Assembly (NCBI GenBank): GCA_009746045.1
Contig: RPFO01000022.1
Span: forward strand, 2,095,790-2,159,789
From: Mesostigma viride
Lineage: Eukaryota > Streptophyta > Mesostigmatophyceae > Mesostigmatales > Mesostigmataceae
Direction: 5' to 3'
DNA length: 64,000 bases
A program made the translations under genes and the position numbers. Positions 11,404 to 23,635 of the stretch are shown here, piece by piece (position 1 is the stretch's first letter; every line of letters starts with the position of its first letter). The notes beneath the pieces are model-generated. The model saw only the letters and a list, made by a program, of their open reading frames with translations. It was not told the origin of the DNA and searched no databases.

Positions 11404-12728
11404 ATGGCCGACTCCCATCCTGAGGGGACACCCAGGCCACCTGCCGAACCCAAGAGGACGTGAGGGCTACGTATGTCTTTCAGCACGACTACGCTGGCCC
11501 CAGAGCCACGGGTACTTCGATCCAGGAAGACGCTGGGTTTGTGGAAGCCCATTTTCTCAATCTGTTCCAGCGTATGGTACATGATCAGCAACGGCACGAG
11601 CAGCGTCACGGGGCCTTGATAACAAGGTTGATTAATGTGGAGGGTTGGTTACTCAGATGGCAGAACACTTGAGGGCTGGGCACATTCCACTGTGGGTTCT
11701 GCTGTGCCTGCAGCCTCTGAGGCTCCAGTAGCTCAGGAGGCTATCCCCACCATGGTGGCCTCAGTCCCTCTCTACGGAGGCTCCTCCACCCCCTAAGGTG
11801 GTGGTACACTTGCCCAGGTCTGTTGTCCCAACAAAACAGGTGGAGCAGTTCTTGGACCACCGTAATGTGCTCCTGGACAGTGCGAGTGGTGTAAATCCTT
11901 GTACACAGCCATGCAGGCATTGGATCAGACAGTGGTGGAGGAGGGTGAACTAGTACCTGAGGGTATGGTAGAGTTGGCCCTTGACTGTCTGCCCCCCAGT
12001 CTTTGTGAGATTGGGTCACCTATGGTGGCTTACATTATGCACACCGTCTTTGCAGTGTACCCGTGGCCTTCGTTTGACATGAGGCCGGTGGAGGGCCAGG
12101 ACTTGATGGAGGCTCTGCCCAGTGACCTGAGACTCGCCTTTGCAGAGCTCAAGCCAGTTGGATATTCCCAGACCTACACTGAGCTACTTGAGCAGCTGTC
12201 AAGCAGGGAGAGTTTGACATGACTCCGTCGTCCAACTGCTCTGTGATGTCTTGTTTTCCACACAAGGACAGCACAGTCTTTGTGGGGCTGCAGTTACCAA
12301 AGTTCCCTAACGAGCTGAGGGCCAGGCTCACACCTTTGAGGGTGCTGGTACCCATCTTGGGGCCAGGTGGGGGCCTATCAAGGCCTTTCTACAGCTGTGG
12401 TGGGCCTATAGCAGCTGGCTATGTCGCCATAAGACTGCCAGTGGCTGGGTCTTCGATCCCCTCCGACAGGCTGTGGTCACTCTGTCCTACCCTGCCCAGT
12501 GCAGTAGGTTTTCAGCTGAGTTGGGCAAGGCTGCTGAGACCTGCTGGATATTCAGGTCAGCAGGAACTGGCCAGATCTGGTGTCCATGGTGGAGCATTTC
12601 CCAGTGTTTGGAACGAGGGGGAAGGATATGAAGAAGGGGGATTGGTTCACTCTGTGAAGGGTTCCAGGATGGTTGGAGATGGGCTGTGGAGTGAGGTGGG
12701 GATCCAGAATGGAGGAGGCCAGTTCTGA
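11404..12728 (+). pseudogene. Additional ORF downstream of pol, function unknown
   Basis: Between chromodomain and 3' LTR there are about 1.6 kb that still read as protein in successive frames. It starts MADSHPEGTPRPPAEPKR at 11404. A Gln/His-rich helical stretch follows (VHDQQRHEQRHGALITRL near 11580), then a proline-rich linker (about 11700-11800) and a longer globular part (11899-12222: QALDQTVVEEGELVPEG, LPSDLRLAFAELKPVGY). I do not recognise it. The layout of coiled helix, Pro-rich linker and globular domain is Gag-like in flavour, but no zinc knuckle is visible. It may be an extra accessory frame of this family or captured host sequence. Confidence 0.45.
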
Positions 12729-13021
12729 TGTCCAGTCCAGATTTCCAGCAATGACAGTTCTGAGTTCATGGTAGTCTTGCAGTTGTATTATCCAGGCATG
12801 GTTGCCTGTGTGTTAGTCACTTGATGACATTTCATCTGTGGGTGAATTTGTCTTATTCAGGGTTGACATGATCAGATGATAATGAGATAGGAGGCCCTTT
12901 GGGGATGTAAAAACCCACTTGCTTGTCCCAAGAGGTGGTGGACTTCCTGTTTATTGTTGTGTTGTTTTGTGGAGGTTGTTGTTTTATTCTTCTTGGCTTC
13001 TAGGAACTGGGAGTTCCTGTC

Positions 13022-13035
13022 TTGAGGGGGAGATA
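13022..13035 (+). promoter_or_regulatory. Polypurine tract
   Basis: TTGAGGGGGAGATA immediately before the 3' LTR, the usual plus-strand primer for Ty3/gypsy elements. Confidence 0.85.
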
Positions 13036-13731
13036 TGTAACAACCAAATGTTACATCCAAAGTTTTCCTACTGTTGATCTTATTATGAGTTCTTTAGGAC
13101 AATTATTTGAGAAGTTAGGAGGCTTCGACGTCTGATGGATATTGGGCCTGCTGAGATCTGTCGAATTATTGTTCTACCCTCATTGGTCGTGGCCTGATCC
13201 ACGTAGGGTACTTTGCATGGTTTTGTTCAGTCAGTCATAGATTCTCTTTAATACCGTTGTACCTGGTGGATCTGGTTCCAGGTCATGGAGATTTCGTATG
13301 TGCTGGCTTTGTGTTGTGTTGAGGATTCGGAAGCTAAGATCTTATCTTGAGTGATCCTCACTTTTGATTGGTCCTTCCGGGTTAGGGCTGAGCCGATCTG
13401 CGTGCACGATGACTTTTATCCTGTTTGTGGCGGCTGCATGTGTGCGTATGAGAGCTAAAGCTATGGTGTAATTCAAGGGTTTCCTTGTTTCATCAATCAA
13501 ACAACCCTCGCTAAAAGTCAACTATAACTTCAACAGATAGTCGACTTGGATATAACTTGTCTGTTGTGTCTAACAAGGGTGGGGACTCATTCCCTTAACT
13601 GTTGAAGATCCATCTTCATTGCTTCTCTGGACGTGAAGTTATCTGTCGCGACTCCAACCCAGGTATAAAGATCTTTTCACATCAATGTTGAAACTGAGGC
13701 TGTTGCAAACACAACATTTTTAGTCGTTACA
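13036..13731 (+). repeat. 3' LTR
   Basis: 696 bp, TGTAAC...GTTACA, followed by GCGTA at 13732-13736. Nearly identical to the 5' LTR. Confidence 0.95.
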
Positions 13732-13846
13732 GCGTATAGCACCTAAGGAATTTTTTTTTTCATGGTCATGTATATTCTGATCATGTATATACTTTCCTGA
13801 AAGCCCATAAATCAAAGTTTTTTTTTAGCTACTCAGACCTACAAAT

Positions 13847-14149
13847 TAAATTAAATTAAATTAAATTAAATTAAATAATAACATGCCTCCGTTGGGAGAT
13901 CATGTAGCACATATTCCTTGATGGATGGGTGGGGTGGAAGGAGCCGCGTAATCGAACTAACCTGACTCTAATCTAGCTAGTCTAGAAAAATCCTAACTAC
14001 CCTATTCATCAAAACGCCTCCGCCGCTTGGGGGGAGGTGGTTTGCCCACAGGGTCGGGCGTGTGAGCCTTGACAATCCTCTTCCACCGCGTCTTGTTCTG
14101 CATGGCAGTCCAAAGAAGGGAGAGAGAGTGGATGCGGTATTCAAACTGG
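13847..14149 (-). mobile_element. 5'-truncated LINE 3' end with target duplication
   Basis: The sequence is the reverse of the LINE 3' end at 21660-21960 and ends in a (TTAAA)n-like tail (13847-13875). It is flanked by CCTACAAAT at 13838-13846 and 14150-14158. A 5'-truncated copy with a short target duplication is what target-primed reverse transcription produces. It has no coding capacity. Confidence 0.85.
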
Positions 14150-14158
14150 CCTACAAAT

Positions 14159-14489
14159 GCTACTTCATTAGAGAGATACACTGGTTTGAATACAGGGGGG
14201 TCTGACCATGACCGCGATTTGTTGACCCTAGGTCACAAGTCATGTGCATTCACAAATGGTTCATGAAAAAAATCTGGCTTCTTGCACGAGCTATGGGCAA
14301 CATACGCAGGCTTTGTGGAACAAAACTCAGGCCCATTGGGCCACTGGAGCTATTTTTCATTAGCATCACAAACACAACGCAGTATAATGCAGTGGGAAAA
14401 ATGAGAGCCCTTCACAACATGACGCAACGACGCACGAGCCCCATAAACGGGGCCATAGTGAGCTTGGAGGGTCAAAACGTTGAAAATAG
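14159..14489. other. No gene recognised
   Basis: About 330 bp between LINE pieces; nothing supportable on either strand. Confidence 0.4.
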
Positions 14490-16242
14490 GTGTTGTATAA
14501 GTTAGTCTTCGAGGAAATCGCTCTCCTGCAACCTGGTGAGTTTCCCGCCATCCTGATCTTCGTCGACTTCATCAAGGCTTTTGAGTTCTGTCGTCTGGGA
14601 CACTTTATGGGCTGTACTTGCTCGCACTCGCGTCCCCACTCCCCTGATTACCGTCATCCGCTCGCTGTATGAGGGGTCGACCACTTCGGTGCGCACTCAA
14701 CATGGCATTACCCCGCCATGCCCACTGCAGACCGGCGTCTGGCAGGGTTGCGTCCTGTCGCCGTACCTGTTTATTATTGTAGTGGATTATGTTATGCGCC
14801 AGGCACGTGCTCGCTTTGCTAGCATTGCAGGCCATGCCCCTGGCCTAGCGATCACGAACGAGCTTGGAGAAGGGGGGCCGACTAACAAGCAGAATTTACT
14901 AAAATTAAAATTATATTAAATTATAACATGCCTCCGTTGGGAGATCATGTAGCACATATTCCATGATGGATGGGTGTCCAGAGTGGAGGAAGCCGCGTAA
15001 TCGAACTAACCTAACTCTAAGCTATCGAGTCTAGAAAAAGCCTAACTACACTACTCATCAAAACGCCTCCTCCTCTTGGGGGGAGGTGGCTTGCCCACAG
15101 GGTCTGGCGTGTGAGCCTTGACAATCTGCTGCCACCGCGTCTTGTTCTGCATGGCAGTCCAAAGAAGGGAGAGAGAGGGGATGCGGTGTTCAAACTGGGC
15201 TGGGACCACTAGGTCGTCCAGCAACATCTGGGTGTAGTTCGTCAGTGTAGTTCGTGACAGGTTTCCCTACCCTTTTGGGAATGCCCTTGGGGCCAGGCCA
15301 GGTCAGAATTTACTAGCTGACCTCATTGCCATTATGCCGACGACATCACGCTCATCGAGAAGCCGGAGTCTGCCCAACTTTGGCTGGACTGCCTGGCGCT
15401 CGAGGCTCGGGCGGTTGGTCTACAAATCAGCCCCAAAACGGAGGCCCTGGCCCTCGGCGTGGCAGGGCCCCCACCCACACTCCGCCTCTTAGACGATGCC
15501 GAGGTCAACTACCCTACTTCAGGCCACTTCAAGCTGCTCGGCAGTTGGCTTCCCGACTGCGAGGACGACATGACGACACGGATCGGCATCATTGGCGTGG
15601 GCGCACCTCCATGACCACCGCCGCTGGTGGAGCAACCCCGCCCTACCCCGGATCGTCAAGCGTGACCTCTTAAAGGTCGTCATTCTGAGGATCCTGACCT
15701 ACGGCGCCGAGACCTGGACACTGACGCAGGAGCTGGAGCAACGACTCGACGGCGCCGTCACCAAGATGCTGCGCAAGGCCCTTAATATCCCCTTTGGTTT
15801 GCACATTTGAGGATTTGTACGCTGATTTACCCTATGTTTCCCACATTATTAGGCACAGGCGCCTGGGCCTAGCCGGGCACCTGGCCCGCACAGATCAGGT
15901 AGATACATCAGATAGACTAGCTGGCACCAAGCCCGCCCAGCCTGGGCGTTATGTCCTCACCTGGCGTGCCCCCGGCGGCCCGGCCGCGCGCGGCCGGGCC
16001 GCCACCCGTGGACTTTTCGTGATAGACTCGGCATGGACATGTGCTACACTAGACGTGACGGGCTCACACCCGGGCAGCCTCCTGGTTTGTCTGTAATATG
16101 GAGGCAGATGGTGCGCAAGGATAGATGGCAAGTAGTGATGAAGGAGACCACCCCCAAGCCTGTGGGGGCTCCGCGTGTGACCAAGTATGGCATTCCTAGC
16201 GATTCGGGCCGCGGTGCCCACACCCCTGCAACTAGGACCTAG
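14490..16242 (+). pseudogene. LINE reverse transcriptase copy, interrupted by a second LINE
   Basis: RT blocks run in order across several frames: ILIFVDFIKAFEF (14550-14590), GVWQGCVLSPYLFIIVVDYV (about 14730-14800), then after the nested insert at 14902-15303 a degenerate YADD region (about 15335-15350), SPKTEALALGV and FKLLGSWLPDCEDD. Next comes the C-terminal block LTYGAETWTLTQELEQRLDG (about 15690-15760) and a tail ending PVGAPRVTKYG near 16190. It is a relative of the 19-22 kb LINE, decayed by indels and by the insertion. Confidence 0.8.
14902..15303 (-). mobile_element. Nested 5'-truncated LINE with 12-bp target duplication
   Basis: A 402-bp insert in reverse orientation inside the RT copy, with a TTAAA-type tail at its left end and the LINE 3' module. 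CAGAATTTACTA occurs at 14890-14901 and again at 15304-15315. Removing the insert and one repeat rejoins the RT sequence. Confidence 0.9.
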
Positions 16243-16260
16243 ATAGCTTACACAATCCAT

Positions 16261-18466
16261 TCCATCCCATGTTCCCCTCCCATTGAGGACTTATGCTCAC
16301 GTGACGCAGTCACGTGTCTATTAAGGGGACTCGGCGCGGCGAATATTTTCCGCGCCAAAAAAATTCCGCGGTACCCTCCGTACCGTGAAAAGTGGGTGCA
16401 CGGTGCGCGCACCCCTTGCGGAAGTGGCCATGGCGACTGCTTTTAGACGAAACGTGACAAATCTGGCATACGGAAAGCAGAAAAAATGCTCGATTGTTGG
16501 AGAAAATTAGCTACTGATTCTAATTTATGGTGGGATGGTTGCGATCTATAATGTCGCGGGCTTTTTTTCTTTGCCATCAGCAGGGGGGGTCCGGCCTGAA
16601 TTTCTGTCGGGATGAATAAAGTAGAATGGATGCCTGCCGGTGTGATTGTCGATTGTCGCCAGTTTTGATGGTCGTAAGGAAAGCTAGTGTTTCTAAAGCC
16701 GTTAAAAATTCCCGCTGCTATCTTTACCTTTCCCGTCATTTTGCGGTAAGATAACATTAGGCCTGCGCGATGTGTGCCCAACCTCTCCATGAAAGGGTGG
16801 CCTTTCTTGTGCGCCTGGGCACGAATAAATGCCCGTTATGGTACATTCTTGTATTAAACGTCTTAATCTAGCGTTTTCCTGCTTTCTTAGCTCGTTGAGC
16901 GTAAGCTTTTTGCCTTCTTTCCGGCCAGATGCAGCCCGGAAGTTGCGGGTCCTGGCGCTGCATCGCTGGATTCCTGGATGTCTTTTAGCAAGTTCGTCTG
17001 TGACATGGCTGGCTTTCTGCAGCGCGTGGCCCACAACCTGTCGGGAAGGTGTAATGCTTTTATTTGCACGCTTCTCTGAAATTTCTTTTGCTTTATAGAC
17101 AGTTGTGTTCGAGGAAATTCACGCGGTCTTCCTAAGCAGCGGCATCATTTTCCCCAGACACTGACGAGCTGGCACCTGTCTCCTAAAGAAAGTGGCTCGT
17201 GCTTGTTAGAAAGGAGGCAGTGTGCATTTTGCGGGACACAATGCTTTGGTGGCACATGCGTCAGGTAGGTTGTTCCAATGCAGGTCTCTTCACCTTTCCC
17301 ACTGAGTAAATGATAGCCTTTGTCATGCTAACCAGAGCAGCTAGCCACTGGTTGGCTGGATAAAAAGTTAGCTTATTTTCTCTTTATATACTGCGTGTGT
17401 GGTCCTCCACATGTCCGGCTTGTTGGGCATTTTGTAAGAGGGTTTTTAATGTGTTGTTGGGTGGAACAACTTGGTTGTTGGCACAAAATCACACATTATT
17501 AGCCTGAGATAGGCATGACATATGCTGCTCAGGCGTGTCGTCCTACCAGCCTTGTTGTTAAGGGTAGACTCACAAGGCTGGCTGTGCCGATGGAGGGGTG
17601 GGGCGTATGAGGCTCCAGACATCCTCCTCACACTCCGTGATCAAAGTGGGCGTGTTTTTGGGTGTCTAGGGTAGCAAAACAGATGTCATTTTGGCTCAGC
17701 ACTAGCTCAATTATCTTTTAGCGTCTCCCAGGTGGCATCACAGAAAAATCAATAACTTGAGCTACGCTTGTCAGAATGAGCTCAATTCTTTGGGGTTGTG
17801 TTTCCCCCCAATCAGTGGAATTTCGCATGTATGGATGACCCCATTCGATGTGGTGATGATTTGATTTATTTTTTTTGGCTCAAAAAAGTACCCATTTTGC
17901 GGGGAAATTAATAACTCAAACAAATGCACATGATTATTTTGACCATGTGAACAGCCCAGATTTTTTAGAAGTGGGAGAACTTTGCAGGAATGTATGGGCA
18001 GGTCATTTGGATAAGTGGTTTGTCTTGGGCAAAATATCTCATAAATAGCGTCTTTTTCTATTTTTAGCTCGCCACCGGTGCGTGGTTGGGGGTAGTACAC
18101 CCAACAAGTGGTGGCATGAATGTCCAAACATCATATTTATGGTTCTCAATCATCACTAGATGGTTCCCGAGTGCATTGGAACTGATATTCATTAAAGTCA
18201 GTTTTTCAGGCTTTTGGACGTGCGAGCCCTTTTAATTAATTAATAAGTTATATAGCATCAAACATGCATCAAACATCATGACTGGATGACCTAATATGAC
18301 TGAATCAGGCAGCCATAGCCAAAGCCCGTCGAGGGGCGGTCTAAGCACCACCTCACGGTGGGGGTGGGCTATGCACCCCATAGTGGTCTACCTGAGTCGG
18401 AACCGGCGCCAGGAGTTCTTCGAGTCTTTGCATAGCCTTGTTGAGGGGGTCACTCCGGCCCGCCAC
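16261..18466. other. Non-coding stretch with a hairpin cluster at its left end
   Basis: No protein I trust; minus-strand frames around 16443-17034 look like chance. 16290-16405 holds several short inverted repeats close together (CACGTGAC/GTCACGTG, GGCGCGG/CCGCGCC, GGTAC/GTACC, GGTGC/GCACC). This could be the end of an unrecognised transposon. Confidence 0.35.
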
Positions 18467-19014
18467 TTTTTAATTAATTAATTAATTAAACTCGTGCTCC
18501 CGTTGGGGAGTCACGGAGCACCGAAGTGCTTTTAATCCCTGTGTGTGCACTACAGGAGAAAGGGCAGAGACCCCCAGTCTCCTTCATGCCAAAGGCATGC
18601 CACAGCTGCAATCGGGCGCGGCTAGCTAAAAGGACAGGCTAACGATCCGGCAAACTGTGGGTGCAATAAGACCCATGTGAGCATGTCATAGCAAGGAGCG
18701 TGGGCAAGTAATCTGAACATAGCCAGGGCGTAGCATGGCTGTACTAGAACTAGGCTAAGGCTATGGCTGGTTGTGTACCGTGCGTTGGCGGCACGTGGTC
18801 AACTAGGTTTGTTGGCACAGCTACTAAGGCAAACATTCTAGGCATGGCTGCCTTAGCGACAGTGACTCCAATGGTTACAAGCTAGGGCTATTGCTATTCT
18901 AGCCCGCTGGGGGCGTCCACATCTTGTGGTTGATCATCAGGTCCCCGCCCCTCCAGTACACCTTGGGCTTCTGGGGGTCCTGCTTATGGCGGAGGTATTC
19001 CGGCCACTTTTTGG
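18467..19014 (-). pseudogene. LINE ORF1 end joined directly to a LINE 3' tail
   Basis: The minus-strand frame 19014-18903 reads ITKKWPEYLRHKQDPQKPK then YWRGGDLMINHKMW and a stop. It is homologous to the ORF1 ending at 1744-1989. Downstream on the same strand the sequence ends in the tail GAGCACGAGT plus (TTAA)n at 18467-18500. That tail recurs at 44623-44665 in plus orientation. No RT lies between, so this looks like a non-autonomous ORF1-only LINE or an internally deleted copy. Confidence 0.55.
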
Positions 19015-21963
19015 TTATGCTGCTCGACACCAATGCCACGCTCCCCGTGGGCACTGCTGGCAGTCGCTTTGCGCCTGCTGACACGGAAGCTAACGACAAC
19101 ACTCCCCTGTTTTCTGCCTTTTTGCGGGATAGCGGGATGGTTGCTGTCCACTGCCACTTCCAACGTCCCTCACAGGACTTGGTCACTTTTCGTGGCTCTA
19201 ACGGCCGTCAGGCCTGTTTGGACTACGTGGTGGTACGGCAGCCCAGGTGCACCTTGGTTCTGGACGCCCGAGTGTTTGACACGCCCACGGTGTGCTCTGA
19301 CCACCTGTTGGTGCGCGCGACCATAATCGGCTCCGGTTCCACGTCCCCGCGCGCCGCGCCCCAGTGGTCCGCCCTGACTGGTCTGCTCTACGCCCGGTCC
19401 GAGGAGATCCTGCATGAGGACTGGACGGACGCCGAGCACGAGCGGAACCGGTGCCGACGGGAGTACCTGTCGGCCCTGGGCGCCCAGGCGGACGTCGACG
19501 AGCCGGACAAGGGTGCCCCCAGCGCCGCCATTTTTGCGGGCTTTGCGGCCCGTGCCCCGTTGCTCGCGGTCCGGCACCTGCCGGCCATGCCCCGCCGCCG
19601 CCCCGGCCCGCTCTACCGCCAGGACCCCAAGGTCTTGGCCGCCCGGCACCGCCTCAAGCGTAACCGGGACCCGCTGCAGAAACCAGTGCTCAAGGCCGCC
19701 CTTGTGGAGGCCTACAAGCACGCTCAGGACGCGGAGGCGGCCCACTGGCCCAGTGCATCGCAGATGCCAAGGCCTGCCAAGCTCGCAACCATGCAGGGCA
19801 AGGACATGTGGTACCACGTCCTCGACCGGCTCGGCGGCCGGCGGCAGCGCACCCCGGTGGAGCACACGGGGGACGGCACGGCGCCGGTCAGCCAAGTTGA
19901 CCGCTGGTTGGCCCACAATGTTTCCTTGACCGGTGGGGCTCGCGCCCCCCCCCCGCGCCGCTTCACCCCGAGACGGCCGCCCGCCTCGGGGTTGCCGGAC
20001 CCCCGCCGCCGCCAGCGCCCCCCTCCTCGGCCGCGGACTACCAAGTCCCCGCCTTGCAGGAGGGCTGCCTTGCCACTGCATGACGACGTCGTCCACCCCT
20101 TCACTTTTGAAGGAATTGGACGGCGCCCTTGCTCGCCTGCGGTACGATGCGGCGGTCGGTGTCGACCACCTTTCTGCTGAGCTGCTGAATCGACCCCTGA
20201 TCCGGCGGTTAGGGATCTTCTGCTGCATGGCGTTCTGCAACCGTGTCCTGCTTTCTGACGAGCCTCCGCCTAAGTACTGAGTGGCAGACGGCCATGATTC
20301 CGCGTCATGCTGTACAAGAAGGGCTCTGCTGCTAGCTGACCCCGGTAACTACAGGGGTGTCTGCCTCCAGAGCGCCGCGCTGAAGGTCTTCATGCGCATG
20401 ATGCTGCACAGGCTCCGCGCCGCGCTGGACCCACACCTGGGTGAGTCTCAGATGGGTTTCCGCCGTGGTCGTAACACTGTCATGGCTGTGTTTGTCGCGC
20501 GCCGATTGATGGAGGAGGTGCGTCGACTTCCCCCTGACAGTTTGCCGCTGGTCTTCATTTTTGTTGACTATATATATATCAAGGCCTTTGACACGGTCCT
20601 CTGGGAGGCTAGCTCTTTGGGCCATCCTAGCTCTGGATCGAGTGCCACATGCGTTTATTGCTGCCATTCGCCGACTGTACGGAGGGCTCACAGGCAGTAG
20701 TGCGGACTGCGGAAGGCACCACCCCACCATTCCCCCTTCACCACGGGGTGTGGCAAGGTTGTGTCCTGTCCCCATACCTGTTCATTACTGTCGTGGATCA
20801 CGTCATGCGCCGAGCACGTGCGCGCGCTTTACTGCTCTTAATTAAGGGGTTCGAGCCAGGCTTGGACATCCTTAACGAGAAAGAGCATGGCGGGGTTAGA
20901 CCTGGTTACCGCCTGGCCGACCTGATTTATGCGGATGACACCACCCTCATCGCGCGCCCCGAGCACATTCAGACCTGGCTGGACTGTCTGGGCCTGGAGG
21001 CGAGGGCGGTGGGGTTGGAGATTAGTGTCAAAACTGAGGCGATGGTGATTGGGGCCTCCAGTACACCGCCGCTGCCGCGCCTGCTCGATGGGACGACGGT
21101 CCCGTTCCGCAATCGCTTCAAGCTGTTAGGGAGCTGGCACGATCCCTGACACCGCCGACGATGTGGACATCCGCATCGGCCTGGCCTGGGCTAGGCTTCG
21201 TTCGCTCAACACCTACTGGCGCTCCAAGGGCCTGGGCGACCACCGCAAGCGCATGCTCTTCAAGGTCCTCGTCCTCACGGTGCTCACGTATGGCGCCGAG
21301 GCGTGGACACTTCCACCCACACTGGCATCTAGGCTAGACGGCACGGTTTACAGGATGCTCCGACAGGTCCTGAACGTCGGGTTTTCCAAGCGCCGGCCGT
21401 CATCAGAGTCTTTGTATCATGGCATGCCTCGTATTTCGGACGAGATTAGACAGCGTAGGATAGCATTTGTTGTAGGACACCTTGCTCGCACTAGCCAGGT
21501 CGACACCGCCCTTGGTCTGGCTGGCAGGCCCCCAGCGGCTTGGCCAGCCTGCAGGGCGGCACATTCTGACGGCTGGCCTGGCCCCAAGAACATTCCCAAA
21601 AGGGTAGGGAAACATGTCACGAACTACGTACAGATGTTGCTGGATGACCTACTGGTCCCAGCCCAGTTTGAATACCGCATCCACTCTCTCTCCCTTCTTT
21701 GGACTGCCATGCAGAACAATTAAGACGCGGTGGCAGAAGATTGTCAAGGCTCACACGCCCGACCCTGTGGGCAAGCCCCCTCCGGCCCCCAACAAGAGGA
21801 GGAGGCGTTTTGACGAGTAGGGCAGTTAGGATTTTTCTAGACTAGGTAGATTAGCGTTAGGATAGTTAGCTTACGCGGCTCTCTCCTTTCGATCCACCAC
21901 CGCCCATCAAGGAATATGTGCTACATGATCTCCCAACGGAGGCATGTTATAATTTAATTTTTT
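19015..21963 (+). mobile_element. Long LINE copy: endonuclease and reverse transcriptase
   Basis: Plus-strand order: C-terminal half of an APE-type endonuclease (19015-19335; LLDTNATLPVG, CLDYVVVRQP, SDHLLVRATI), a basic linker (19336-20280), then RT. RT blocks are NYRGVCLQSAALKVF (20345), QMGFRRGRNT (20450), VFIFVDYIYIKAFDTV (20555), VWQGCVLSPYLFITVVDHVM (20750) and LADLIYADDTTLI (20915). The post-RT block LTYGAEAWTLPPTLASRLDG (21290) is followed by RQRRIAFVVGHLAR and a 3' UTR ending in an A/T tail at about 21963. The first endonuclease half and ORF1 are missing. At least three frame slips split RT. Confidence 0.85.
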
Positions 21964-22868
21964 ATTTTTTTTAATACAGGCCAAAGCATCATCCATGCAC
22001 TCTCACGACGTGTTGAGCACATGCCTCGTGGGAAGGGAGGTGCTGGGTTTTCATTCCATAACGCGCGCAATACTGAAAGAAAGAGGCACGTGTAATGCAA
22101 GGCTTGGATAAGTTGAGTGATCCATGAGCTTACATGCTGCCAGGCAAAGATGACGCTGGAATGCATGCTAGCAAATGGTGGCAAGATGCTAACAACACAT
22201 GATTATACACCATGATTATGGGCACCTAGCTGATCTTCTTGCACAATCAACGCAGTATAAACCATCAACATCCAATCCTCACGATATATGCATGGCTTGA
22301 CGACGTATACAGCACCTGGGGGGGCCCACAATCAATCTACAATACCCATGCCAAATTTTATTACTTGAGGAGACGCCATTTCAACAAATACATGACAATT
22401 GATGCTCATTGTGAATGCGTTTCCACATGAAATCATTACCATTTCATGCAATTTGGTCACTGGTGCGCTTTCCGCGTGCACTTTTCATTACTAGATTGCT
22501 TAAATTTATTAAAATTTATTAACATTTATTAAAATTTATTCAAGTCGGGGTAAAATTGGCTGTTTTTGTCATAGTGTCATGCACTCGGAGGGTAAGCAAG
22601 TGAGACAAGTTGTAGATTATTTACAATTGCACAACCCTCTCCACGACCCCGCTAGTTCTATTTATAGAACGAATTATAATTATTGCCAAAATTGTGCACA
22701 AGCCTGTGCACAACCCAACCAGTAATTCCCACTTGAACTTTGAATATTCAAGTGAATGCTCTGGAGACAGATGTACAGATCGATCTTTACAAATGTACAC
22801 GAGTTCAGATCAAGCTATCTAACTACCTACTAACAGGCGTTTCTTTACACCCCGTCCGCTGGGCTTCT
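21964..22868. other. A/T-rich non-coding stretch
   Basis: Nothing coding that I can support. It lies between the LINE tail and the end of the large minus-strand gene, and contains short (ATTTATTAAA)-like runs at 22500-22545. Confidence 0.4.
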
Positions 22869-23635
22869 TTACACCCCCTCCCGCACATCTGCGCCAGCCT
22901 TCCCTTGAGGTTTTCGTTTGCCCTGCCCTGCGGCTTGGTCTCCCCCCTTCTCTTGGAGTCGTGGGGAAGATCTGGTCGCTGGGGAAGATCTGGTCGCCAG
23001 GTACCCCTTGTCCATCCACCACTCCAAATACGTTCCCTCAGGTGGCTTGAAACAGTTCCGCATCTCGTCTTGTTGTACCTTGAAAATTGCCGCGGGCATC
23101 GTCCCCTGCTCCCCATTAATCCAGATTCCCTTTTCGTCACACCCTTCTGCCCAAAATTTAACGTACCACACGCCCGTTTTATCCACCTTTCGAACGACTC
23201 CATGCACCAGGAACGTGTCGACGTGGAAATCAGGCATGTGTGCCAGCTTCATTGGGTCTGCATTGAGTTTAGCCACCGAATCAGCAGCCCACGTGGGCTT
23301 CCACAACGTATCAAGGCGCTGGGATTGGTTCTTCCGATACTGGCAAAATTCACCGCCGTGCTTGCACAATACCGAAACCGGACATCCAACAGGCGAGCGG
23401 GGCACGACCCGTTTCCCCCCCCACACACCTTCCAGATTCTCCATCCACGGCTGCCAACTTGGTGGTGGCACTTTCTTGTCTAGTGGCTTGGGCTGGGTTG
23501 CGGTAACTGTGACACGTCTTTGTGGCGCTTCCTCCTCAGGTTCCGATTCTTCCGATTCTTCCGAATCTTCCTCAAACCCTTTGGGTGGGCCGCCATGCGC
23601 GTCATCCTTTGGCGGCTCCTCTTCAGACTCGTCAC
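22869..23635 (-). CDS. Large minus-strand gene, last exon
   Basis: The exon starts after an acceptor CCACAG (CAG at 23638-23636) and continues the frame of the previous exon exactly: phase 1, AAG-G joined to GT, giving Lys-Gly-Asp. It opens with an acidic run (DESEEEPPKDD, then EDSEESEESEPEEE). A Trp/Gly-rich globular part follows (WQPWMENLEGVWGGK, VWYVKFWAEG), then a basic tail and stop TAA at 22869. Acidic plus basic low-complexity tracts suggest a nuclear protein. I do not recognise the family. A 16-17-bp tandem duplication near 22970-23005 may have altered the C-terminus. Confidence 0.65.

Larger units (their letters stand above)
4329..13731 (+). mobile_element. Complete Ty3/gypsy chromovirus-type LTR retrotransposon
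   Basis: 9403 bp. It has two LTRs beginning TGTAAC and ending GTTACA, the 5-bp duplication GCGTA on both sides (4324-4328 and 13732-13736), a primer-binding site just after the 5' LTR and a purine tract just before the 3' LTR. The internal order is Gag, protease, RT, RNase H, integrase, chromodomain, which is the Ty3/gypsy order. About 1.6 kb of extra sequence follows the chromodomain. The LTRs differ at only about eight substitutions plus a few indels by eye over 700 bp, so the insertion is recent. Gag and Pol frames are broken by single-base losses. Confidence 0.95.
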
